Source of the DNA: Prevotella sp.
GTDB lineage: Bacteria > Bacteroidota > Bacteroidia > Bacteroidales > Bacteroidaceae
Direction of reading: 5' to 3'
Assembly: GCA_017475265.1 (NCBI GenBank)
Contig: JAFVFY010000066.1
Span: forward strand, 62,001 to 126,000
DNA: 64,000 nucleotides
Shown: positions 33,483-40,991 of the stretch, piece after piece
Layout: each line of letters starts with the position of its first letter
Numbering within the stretch: the stretch's first letter is position 1
Made by a program: the position numbers and the translations under genes
Notes under the pieces: model-generated
Databases searched by the model: none
Seen by the model: the letters and a program-made list of their open reading frames with translations, nothing else
What the model was told of the DNA's origin: nothing

Positions 33483-35933
33483 ATGAAAAAGATTACTTCA
33501 CTGATGACACTGCTGCTCGTGGCACTGGCCACGACGGCAGACCCAATTTCTTCCGCTACTGCCCGCCAGATAGCGCAATGTTTCCTGAAGGCTCACGGCA
33601 GCCAACTGAAGAGCGAAGTCCTGCGGGCACGGGGCCAAGGCATCGTGCCTGCTACCATTACTGATGAGGACATCCGCACTTCCCAAAGTCCTGACGAAGA
33701 GGAGGCGAGTGTCTACTATGTGTTCAACGCCACGGCCTCAAAGGGCTTTGTTATTGTAAGCGGTGACGACTGCGTTGGTGACAACCTCGTGCTAGGCTAC
33801 GCCTCGCAGGGTAGTTTCGATGCCGATGATGTTCCCATGAACATGCAGTCGTGGCTCAACGACATGGGCAAGCAGATTGCCGAGCTCAGCCGTCTTAACG
33901 TAAGGGCAAAGACAATCGCTATCCACGAGGACATAGACACCTTGCTGACCTCACTGTGGGACCAGGGTAAGAACAATTATGACTCCACGAATCCCTATAA
34001 CCGCTTCTGTCCCGAGACCGATGGCTTATTGTGCGTCACGGGATGCATGGCCACGGCTCTGGCACAGGTGATGTACTACTACCGTTGGCCTCAGGCGCTA
34101 ACAGAACCCCTCCCCTCATACCAGATGAAAAGCGGTGGGGTCATAGATGAATTGCCAGCCGTGACTTTCGACTGGGACAATATGCTGGACACCTACCACC
34201 AAGAGACCACCGATGAACAGCAGACTGCCGTAGCCACGCTGATGCGCTATTGCGGCCAGACAGTGCAGATGGATTATACCCCCGTGGTTTCTAATGGCAT
34301 GATATATGACCTGGATATGCTCGTCACGAAGTTCGGCTACGACCAGGATGTATATCTTGCCAGAGCCAACAGCTACACGCCCAGTGGATGGGACGAGCTG
34401 CTCTACAACGAGCTGCGCGATGGACGTCCGCTGCTCTATACCGCCTTTTCCACTGGTGGCGGACACGCCTTCGTCATCGACGGCTATCAGGCCAAGGACG
34501 GGATAGGCTATTTCCATGTGAACTGGGGATGGGACGGCACGGCCAATGGCTACTTCAGAATCAACGTCCTGCAACCCAGCGACTCAGGAACGGGTGCCAG
34601 CTCCACGAGTGACGGCTACAACACTGAACAACGGGCACTTATCGGCCTGCAGCCGGCAACAAAGCCGCTGGAGAATTATGGTCGCTACCTGTCTGACCTG
34701 GGATGGAACACCGTTGATAACTTTCAGTATAACCTCATGATTCCCATCAATTCGTCTTACAAACCTGGTACTTTCAGCATTGCACTGGCTGAGCGCGATG
34801 CCGACGGCAATATAGACTACGAACGTCTCTACAACGAGCAGGAGATGGAGTTCAAGGGCTTCTCATACGCCACGCTGGAGGGATATAAAGCAATTAGCCT
34901 GCCGGATATTACGGTCGAAGGACTGGAGCCAGGCAGTCACAATCTGGTTTTTGTCAATAAGGAAAGCGGCACCGACGCCCCTTGGAAGACATTGTTTGGC
35001 CCCTCCAGTTATATTGAAGTCAATGTCGGCGAGGATGGACAAACAACCGAGATGCTGATACACCCTATGGCGAAGCTCACCTCCTCCTCCCGCTATTTCC
35101 GCATCGATGGTCTGAGACAGTGGGGCGTGCGGCACAACGTCTCTGCCACCATCACCAACAGTGGTGAGGATTTTGTCGGTTCGGTGGATTGCACTGTGTA
35201 TTATATGGATGATAACAACGTGCTGAGATATTGCGCACATTCTTCTATGACTGGTTGCATGATTGAGAGTGGGGGCAGTTGCGAGGTCAATTTCGCGCCG
35301 TCATTCTCGCAAGCAGGCAAATACGTGGTGCTGCTGACGAAGCAAGGCGAAACAAGGGACCTTACGGGCAGCAAACTCTCAGACATCAAGAATACGAATG
35401 GCTACATAGTCCATAAGGCTGTCAACATCGACGAACTCGCCTTCACCTGCACGGGCTTATCCTATGAGGAGTGGGAGTATGGGGCCTATTTTGAGTTGGA
35501 GCTGAACAACAGAACATCGATGGACTATAAAGGTGGGTTGCTAGCCTACCTCTATCGCCTTAACGACGAGCAGTTTTACGAGCAGGTTTTATTCCCCAGA
35601 AGTTCCTACATATCTACCATCTTTGAGCTAAACAGTAATTCAGCACATTCCGTATTCTTGTATCTGCCAGAGGCACTGGAACCAGGTCAGTATTACCTAC
35701 AGCTGCTCATTGCCAATGACTTCCATAGCATGTATTTAAATGACTATTTCGTCTTCTCGGGCGCTCCCTTCACCATCGATGACACCGTGGACATCGCTAA
35801 CATCGAAAATGAAAAAGTGAATATCGGGAATGAGGTCTACGACTTGCAAGGACGTCGATTGCCGGAGCAAGAGCCTTCAATCCCGAAGAAGGGACTCTAC
35901 ATCAAGAACGGCAAGAAGTTCGTAGTCAGATAA
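33483..35933 (+). CDS. C10 family cysteine protease (streptopain/interpain-like)
   Basis: A secreted protease of 816 residues. A signal peptide (M-K-K-I-T-S-L-M-T-L-L-L) is followed by a propeptide (to about residue 150), then the C10 catalytic domain with nucleophile Cys188 in V-T-G-C-M-A-T-A-L-A-Q and catalytic His328 in G-G-H-A-F-V-I-D-G-Y; W-G-W-D-G near 345 is also typical. The long C-terminal part ends Y-D-L-Q-G-R-R-L...K-G-L-Y-I-K-N-G-K-K-F-V-V-R, the sorting-like tail seen in Prevotella surface proteins. The ATG at 33453 lies upstream of the signal peptide; 33483 is preferred. It lies oddly inside a polysaccharide locus. Confidence 0.92.
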   Translation: MKKITSLMTLLLVALATTADPISSATARQIAQCFLKAHGSQLKSEVLRARGQGIVPATITDEDIRTSQSPDEEEASVYYVFNATASKGFVIVSGDDCVGDNLVLGYASQGSFDADDVPMNMQSWLNDMGKQIAELSRLNVRAKTIAIHEDIDTLLTSLWDQGKNNYDSTNPYNRFCPETDGLLCVTGCMATALAQVMYYYRWPQALTEPLPSYQMKSGGVIDELPAVTFDWDNMLDTYHQETTDEQQTAVATLMRYCGQTVQMDYTPVVSNGMIYDLDMLVTKFGYDQDVYLARANSYTPSGWDELLYNELRDGRPLLYTAFSTGGGHAFVIDGYQAKDGIGYFHVNWGWDGTANGYFRINVLQPSDSGTGASSTSDGYNTEQRALIGLQPATKPLENYGRYLSDLGWNTVDNFQYNLMIPINSSYKPGTFSIALAERDADGNIDYERLYNEQEMEFKGFSYATLEGYKAISLPDITVEGLEPGSHNLVFVNKESGTDAPWKTLFGPSSYIEVNVGEDGQTTEMLIHPMAKLTSSSRYFRIDGLRQWGVRHNVSATITNSGEDFVGSVDCTVYYMDDNNVLRYCAHSSMTGCMIESGGSCEVNFAPSFSQAGKYVVLLTKQGETRDLTGSKLSDIKNTNGYIVHKAVNIDELAFTCTGLSYEEWEYGAYFELELNNRTSMDYKGGLLAYLYRLNDEQFYEQVLFPRSSYISTIFELNSNSAHSVFLYLPEALEPGQYYLQLLIANDFHSMYLNDYFVFSGAPFTIDDTVDIANIENEKVNIGNEVYDLQGRRLPEQEPSIPKKGLYIKNGKKFVVR

Positions 35934-35954
35934 TCACCAGGTATAGAAAAATAG

Positions 35955-36039
35955 AAAATCCCGTCGGGATTTTATCAAATACCGTCGGGATTTTAACAAA
36001 CACCGACGTGATTTTATCAAATACCGACGTTATTTTAAC
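35955..36039 (+). repeat. Four 21-base tandem units, the first a terminator-like palindrome
   Basis: Units begin at 35956, 35977, 35998 and 36019 with the pattern AAAT-CCGTCGG-ATTTT or a close variant. The first copy forms AAAATCCC-GTC-GGGATTTT (35955-35973) with a T-rich tail, a likely terminator of the protease gene. The later units lose symmetry. Confidence 0.75.
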
Positions 36040-36138
36040 TTTATCCGTAATCATTCTGACAAAGATAACGGCTACGAATTACCTTTATTCCGTATCAGAT
36101 TAAAAAATAAACCCGTTCTGACTTCTAGATACTGTTAT

Positions 36139-36146
36139 TACCTTTG
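36139..36146 (+). promoter_or_regulatory. Promoter (-7 box) of the GH99-like gene
   Basis: TACCTTTG with no strong -33 box. Transcription would begin near 36153, which argues for the start codon at 36181 rather than the in-frame ATG at 36157. A second TACCTTTA lies near 36080. Confidence 0.55.
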
Positions 36147-36180
36147 CGAAATAGGAATGGGCAATGATGATGAAATAATC

Positions 36181-37335
36181 ATGAAACCAAGAATCATAGG
36201 GCTATACCTTCCGCAGTTCCATCCCATACCTGAGAACGACGAGTGGTGGGGAAAGGGCTTTACCGAGTGGAACAATGTGGTGAAGGCCAGACCCCTGTTC
36301 CGCGGGCACTATCAGCCCCACCTGCCTGCTGACCTGGGTTTCTACGACCTGCGGTTGCCTGAGGTGCGCGAGCAGCAGGCAGAACTGGCCCGCGAGGCTG
36401 GTCTGGAGGGCTTCTGCTATTATCATTATTGGTTTGGCAACGGCAAGCAACTGCTGCAACGGCCGTTTGAGGAAGTTCTGGCTTCAGGCAAGCCTGATTT
36501 ACCCTTCTGCCTCTGCTGGGCCAACCACGACTGGACGAACAAAACATGGCAGAAGGGCAACAGCCTTAGAAAAGACTCCATGATCATGCAGATGCATTAC
36601 GACCGTGAGGACTATGTGCGTCATTTCAATTATGTGCTGAAAGCCTTCAGTGATGCGCGCTACATCACCGTTGACGGCAAACCCCTCTTTGCTGTTTGGG
36701 AACCACGGGCCATTCCCGATACTCGACAGTTCATAGACCTTTGGCAGAAACTTGCCATAGAAAACGGACTTAAAGGCATACACTTCGTGGGCTACACTCA
36801 AAACTCCTCGGGGCGCTCCACAAAAGACGGTCACGTGAGCCTCTGGGATGCCAATCAGGCAGCCGAGCGTTACCAGGAGGTCGTAGACCTAGGGTTTGAT
36901 GCGGTTATGTCAACTGGACTGGGACGAGCCCAGACCATCGTCAATGGCAAATGGAAGAAAGCCCTCTTCTTTGCAGCCAACCACACTTTCCTACCTATGT
37001 CGTTCCGTGCAGACTATGAGAAGGTGATGCGTCATTACTATGTGGATGAAGATTCATGGGAGAATGTCTATCCTACTCTAATGCCTCAGTGGGATCGCAC
37101 TCCACGGGCCGGCATTAAGACCGACCCACTGGTGAACAGTACTCCAGAGAAATTCCAAAAGACGGTGGAAGAAGCTTTCCGCCTGATTCAGAAGAAACAG
37201 CCTGAGCATCAGATTCTCTTCCTAAAAGCATGGAACGAGTGGGGGGAGGGCAATTACGTGGAGCCTGACCAAAAATTCGGTCACGGATATATTCAGGCCA
37301 TCAGGCAGACCATAGACAGACATGCAGCCCTATGA
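36181..37335 (+). CDS. WbsX-like / glycoside hydrolase family 99-like protein
   Basis: A 384-residue protein found in many polysaccharide loci. It starts M-K-P-R-I-I-G-L-Y-L-P-Q-F-H-P-I-P with E-N-D-E-W-W-G-K-G-F-T-E-W-N-N-V near residue 18, C-W-A-N-H-D-W-T near 112 and L-K-A-W-N-E-W-G-E-G-N-Y near 350, the hallmarks of this family. It may cut or transfer mannose-type linkages, but its role in polysaccharide synthesis is not settled. It overlaps the next gene by four bases. Confidence 0.87.
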   Translation: MKPRIIGLYLPQFHPIPENDEWWGKGFTEWNNVVKARPLFRGHYQPHLPADLGFYDLRLPEVREQQAELAREAGLEGFCYYHYWFGNGKQLLQRPFEEVLASGKPDLPFCLCWANHDWTNKTWQKGNSLRKDSMIMQMHYDREDYVRHFNYVLKAFSDARYITVDGKPLFAVWEPRAIPDTRQFIDLWQKLAIENGLKGIHFVGYTQNSSGRSTKDGHVSLWDANQAAERYQEVVDLGFDAVMSTGLGRAQTIVNGKWKKALFFAANHTFLPMSFRADYEKVMRHYYVDEDSWENVYPTLMPQWDRTPRAGIKTDPLVNSTPEKFQKTVEEAFRLIQKKQPEHQILFLKAWNEWGEGNYVEPDQKFGHGYIQAIRQTIDRHAAL

Positions 37336-38291
37336 AACGGTTGATCATTATCGGTGCACTGCCTGAATCCTCTTTTGTCGGCGGGGTGACAATCCATGTC
37401 CAGAGGCTCTTGCAAGGCCTTGACGCAAAAGGGATAAGCTATGAATTCGCCGACTACAAGAAGATGGGAGTTCTAAAGGCTTGCCTCTTTATCCTGCAAC
37501 ATAGAGGATGTGTCCACATCCATGTCACTAACCCCATCTTGCTCCTCATTTTCGTCGTTTGCTGTAAATTGTCGTTGTCAAAGTGCATCTTTACCCTACA
37601 CGCCAATCATGGACGTTTCTCTGGAGTGAAGAGGCTCTGCCTTTCGATGTGCTTACGTATGGCTGATGTGCCTGTACTTATCAACCAAAGGAGTTATGAT
37701 GTGTATAGACGTATCAACAAGCACGCACAATACATACCTGCGTTTATTCCTCCTGTGAGCGAGCCTCCGCTCCATGAGGATGTCAGGAAACAGATAATGT
37801 CTTGCAAGCAAAAGGGAATGCCCATCGTTTCCACTAATGCCAGCAAGACTGCCGTTGACAAAGACGGAAACGATATCTATGGAATAGAATTCCTGGCAGC
37901 TTACTTCACAGCCCATAAGAGCTTCACTTTGCTAGTATCTGACCCGAAAGGCGGCTACAAGAAGAAATTGTCACCTTGTGCAGACAATATTGTGTTTATA
38001 GACCAGCCACATTCTTATTTCGAGCTGCTGAGAAACATCGACATATTCGTCAGGAACACTTCTACGGATGGTGATGCCTTGTCAGTGAAAGAAGCCCTCT
38101 ATCTCGGCAAGCCTGCTCTGTGCTCCGATGTTGTGGATAGGCCAGCAGGAACAATACTCTTTAGGTACTGCGACGAGGATAGCTTATCGAAGGCATTGGA
38201 AGAGGCAAGGACATTTAGTGATAGAGACAACGGTTTATGTGAGCAATGTGACGTGGTAGAGGAGCTGGCAGTTCTCTACAATCGCTTCTAA
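37332..38291 (+). CDS. Glycosyltransferase family 4-like
   Basis: A 319-residue GT-B-like protein, shorter than average. It begins L-I-I-I-G-A-L-P-E with a glycine-rich acceptor loop (F-V-G-G-V-T-I-H-V-Q) near residue 16. The C-terminal donor domain shows V-R-N-T-S-T-D-G-D-A-L-S-V-K-E-A-L near 236, where the E is the expected donor-binding residue. It is coupled to the WbsX-like gene by a four-base overlap. The sugar is unknown. Confidence 0.8.
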   Translation: MKRLIIIGALPESSFVGGVTIHVQRLLQGLDAKGISYEFADYKKMGVLKACLFILQHRGCVHIHVTNPILLLIFVVCCKLSLSKCIFTLHANHGRFSGVKRLCLSMCLRMADVPVLINQRSYDVYRRINKHAQYIPAFIPPVSEPPLHEDVRKQIMSCKQKGMPIVSTNASKTAVDKDGNDIYGIEFLAAYFTAHKSFTLLVSDPKGGYKKKLSPCADNIVFIDQPHSYFELLRNIDIFVRNTSTDGDALSVKEALYLGKPALCSDVVDRPAGTILFRYCDEDSLSKALEEARTFSDRDNGLCEQCDVVEELAVLYNRF

Positions 38292-38389
38292 TCTGGAGCT
38301 AAAGAAGAGGAAAACGTCAAAAACAGGGAAAACACAATGCCATATAGTATTTTTTCGGTAAAAAAATCTTTTATCACCAAAAAAAGCTG

Positions 38390-38397
38390 TACCTTTG
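38390..38397 (+). promoter_or_regulatory. wecC promoter (-7 box)
   Basis: TACCTTTG 33 bases before the wecC start. The upstream region is A/T rich and lacks a clear -33 TTTG. The 138-base gap shows no other feature. Confidence 0.55.
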
Positions 38398-38429
38398 CAA
38401 CCAATTTGCAAAAGAGACGAAATTAGCTG

Positions 38430-39641
38430 ATGAAGAAAGCATGTTTCATGGGCTTAGGCTACATCGGTCTGCCCACGGCAATAATAGCTGCCAAACATGG
38501 CATTGAGATAGTTGGAGTTGACATAAACCCTCATGTGGTGGAAATGACCAATCAGGGTCATCTGCACATCATAGAGCCCGGCATGGAGGCACTGCTTCAG
38601 GAAGTTGTGACGAGCGGTATGCTCCATGCCAGTACTGTGCCTGAGGTGAGCGATGCCTACTTCATAGTAGTTCCCACACCGTTTATGAGTCATCACGAGC
38701 CAGACATTTCCTACGTGGAGGCGGCTACACGCATGGTGCTACCATTCCTGAAGGATGGCGACCTCTACGTCATAGAGTCAACATCACCTGTGGGTACGAC
38801 TGACAAGATGGCCGAGCTGATTTTTGCCGAAAGACCAGAGCTGAAAGGGAGAATCCACATAGCATACTGTCCGGAGCGCGTGCTTCCAGGTAACGTCATT
38901 TATGAGTTGGTGAACAACGACCGTGTCATTGGCGGTATCGACGAGGCTTCCACAAAGAAGGCTCAGGAGTTCTATGCCCAGTTTGTGAAGGGTACGCTTC
39001 ATGCCACCAACTGCAAGACAGCCGAGATGTGCAAGCTGACGGAGAACTCTTGCCGTGACTCACAGATTGCCTTTGCCAACGAGCTGAGCATCATCTGCGA
39101 CAAGGCTGGCATCAACGTCTGGGAGCTTATCTCGCTGGCCAACAAGCATCCCCGAGTGAACATCCTGCAGCCGGGATGCGGCGTGGGAGGCCACTGCATT
39201 GCCGTAGACCCCTATTTCATCTCCAGCAGATTCCCCCATGAGGCTCGTATGATTGCTATGGCCCGGGAGGTGAACAACTACAAGGCCGACTGGTGTGCCG
39301 AGAAGGTGCAAAACGCCATGCTGCGTTTCGAGATAGACAACAGGCGGAAACCTGTCGTAGCCATGATGGGTCTGGCCTTCAAGCCCAACATCGACGACCT
39401 CCGGGAGAGTCCTGCAAAGTATATCGTCAACAAGGTGATGCAGGGCAGCAACAACGCCAGCATCCTCGTCGTGGAGCCCAACATCAAGGAACACAAGGTG
39501 TTCAAGCTCACCGACTACCGGAAGGCCTACGAGGAGGCCGACATCGTCGTGTTCCTCACTTCCCATGACCCCTTCAAGCAGCTGGAGTGGAGCGACGAGA
39601 AGGTGATTCTCGACTTCTGCGGCATATTTAAGAAATCGTAA
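38430..39641 (+). CDS. wecC: UDP-N-acetyl-D-mannosaminuronate dehydrogenase
   Basis: Oxidises UDP-ManNAc to UDP-ManNAcA with NAD, making an acidic sugar for the polysaccharide. The 403-residue protein has the N-terminal NAD motif G-L-G-Y-I-G-L-P near residue 8, E-S-T-S-P-V-G-T-T near 114, and the catalytic Cys256 in G-C-G-V-G-G-H-C-I-A-V-D-P. It pairs with wecB, one gene further on. Its stop codon lies just before a heptamer array. Confidence 0.93.
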   Translation: MKKACFMGLGYIGLPTAIIAAKHGIEIVGVDINPHVVEMTNQGHLHIIEPGMEALLQEVVTSGMLHASTVPEVSDAYFIVVPTPFMSHHEPDISYVEAATRMVLPFLKDGDLYVIESTSPVGTTDKMAELIFAERPELKGRIHIAYCPERVLPGNVIYELVNNDRVIGGIDEASTKKAQEFYAQFVKGTLHATNCKTAEMCKLTENSCRDSQIAFANELSIICDKAGINVWELISLANKHPRVNILQPGCGVGGHCIAVDPYFISSRFPHEARMIAMAREVNNYKADWCAEKVQNAMLRFEIDNRRKPVVAMMGLAFKPNIDDLRESPAKYIVNKVMQGSNNASILVVEPNIKEHKVFKLTDYRKAYEEADIVVFLTSHDPFKQLEWSDEKVILDFCGIFKKS

Positions 39642-39643
39642 AT

Positions 39644-39692
39644 CTCAACTCTCAAACCTCAAATCTCAACTCTCAAACCTCAAATCTCAAAT
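39644..39692 (+). repeat. Heptamer array CTCAAAT between wecC and the next gene
   Basis: Seven units: CTCAACT, CTCAAAC, CTCAAAT, CTCAACT, CTCAAAC, CTCAAAT, CTCAAAT. The order repeats, giving a 21-base super-period. Eight bases later comes the TTG start at 39701. Confidence 0.9.
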
Positions 39693-39700
39693 CAAAGAAA

Positions 39701-40933
39701 TTGAAAGTTCTCGTCGTTTCCTTTTACTACCCCCCTGAGATGGGAGCCGCCCCCTCGCGCATCAGTAACATGGCCGAGGGGCTGTTGGCTGAGGGAACGG
39801 ACGTGGACGTTCTCACTTGCCTGCCCAACTATCCCAAGGGGCGAATTTTCGACGATTACCGCCATTGTTTCTCAAAGCGGGAGACCCTTAACGGCATCAA
39901 CGTGTTCCGATATTGGACTTACGCCACCGTGTCTAAGAACCCTGTGGCACGGCTGTTGAGCATGCTGGTGTTTGCCATCGATATATGGCTTTTCGGCCTG
40001 AAGTTCTGGCGAATACGTCACTACGACCGTGTCATCGTACAGACTCCACCACTGCCCATCGGTTTCTCGGCCATGCTGCTCTTCCGCTGCCTCTATCGCA
40101 AGACCACCGTCCTCAATGTCTCCGACCTCTGGCCCACATCGGCAATTGAGCTGGGTGCCGTCAAGGAGGGCAGCACCAACCATAAAGTGCTGGCCTGTAT
40201 GGAGAAGTTCGTCTACAAGAAAGCCAGTGCCTACCAAGGGCAGAGTCAGGAAATCATAGACCACATAGAGCGTTTCGGCTACCACAAGCCGCACTTCCTC
40301 TACCGTAACCTGCAGCCAGCACCTCCCACAAATGTAACGTCACCTTCACTCCCCATTCACTCCCCTTTCACTCCCCTTTCATTCCCCCCACGTACCCCTC
40401 TCCGCCTCGTCTATGCCGGCCTTCTCGGTGTGGCACAGGACATCCTTGGTCTTGTTCAGGCCATTGACTTCAAGGCCTTGGGTGTCGAACTCCACATCTA
40501 CGGCGGAGGCAACCAGGCAGAGGCCATCGAGGATTATGTGAAGAGCCATGACTGCGGTATCACCTGCCATGGCTACAAGACGAAAGAGGAAATCAACCAG
40601 GTGCTCGGCACCTATCATGCATCAATCGTTCCGCTGGTAGTTCCCATCAAGGGAGCGGTACCCTCAAAGATTTTCGACCTCCTGCCACATGGCACGCCTG
40701 TCATCTTCTGTGGTGGCGGAGAGGGCGAGAACATCGTTCGTGACTATCGTCTGGGGCTGGTATCGTCGCCGGGAGACTACCAAAACCTTACTGAGAACAT
40801 CACTCTGCTTAGGAACATGAGCGACGAGGACTACCTGCAGTTGCGCATCAATTGCCTACAGGCCGCCACGGGAGAGTTCTCCTTCTCCGAGCAAATCAAG
40901 AAGTACTACGCCTTCCTGAAAACCATCAAATAG
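39701..40933 (+). CDS. Glycosyltransferase family 4 (WbpH/WcaI-like)
   Basis: A 410-residue GT-B enzyme. It opens K-V-L-V-V-S-F-Y-Y-P-P-E-M-G-A-A, the typical start of this subfamily, so the unusual TTG start codon at 39701 is likely real; no ATG is available nearby. The donor domain shows L-V-Y-A-G-L-L-G-V-A-Q near residue 235 and P-S-K-I-F-D-L-L-P near 324. Residues about 212-230 (S-P-S-L-P-I-H-S-P-F-T-P) come from a four-copy 11-base tandem repeat in the inter-domain linker. It lies between wecC and wecB and may transfer ManNAcA or a neighbouring sugar. Confidence 0.88.
   Translation: MKVLVVSFYYPPEMGAAPSRISNMAEGLLAEGTDVDVLTCLPNYPKGRIFDDYRHCFSKRETLNGINVFRYWTYATVSKNPVARLLSMLVFAIDIWLFGLKFWRIRHYDRVIVQTPPLPIGFSAMLLFRCLYRKTTVLNVSDLWPTSAIELGAVKEGSTNHKVLACMEKFVYKKASAYQGQSQEIIDHIERFGYHKPHFLYRNLQPAPPTNVTSPSLPIHSPFTPLSFPPRTPLRLVYAGLLGVAQDILGLVQAIDFKALGVELHIYGGGNQAEAIEDYVKSHDCGITCHGYKTKEEINQVLGTYHASIVPLVVPIKGAVPSKIFDLLPHGTPVIFCGGGEGENIVRDYRLGLVSSPGDYQNLTENITLLRNMSDEDYLQLRINCLQAATGEFSFSEQIKKYYAFLKTIK
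40346..40389 (+). repeat. 11-base tandem repeat inside the glycosyltransferase gene
   Basis: TCACTCCCCAT, TCACTCCCCTT, TCACTCCCCTT, TCATTCCCCCC. The unit is not a multiple of three, so each copy encodes different residues in a different frame, which argues that the protein tolerates rather than needs the repeat. Confidence 0.8.
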
Positions 40934-40991
40934 TCAATCATAAATTGTCCAATAGTAAATAGTCCAATAGTAAATAGTCCAATCGTCAAAT
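40932..40991 (+). repeat. Heptamer/octamer array from stop codon to wecB start
   Basis: Alternating AGTAAAT and AGTCCAAT units begin inside the upstream stop codon (TAG 40931-40933) and the last unit overlaps the ATG at 40990. The same units occur inside the wecB frame at 41635-41689. Confidence 0.9.

Noticed and set aside
35956..36039. CRISPR-like array
   Set aside because: The units are adjacent with no unique spacers, vary in sequence, and no cas gene is nearby. The same holds for 48411-48498.
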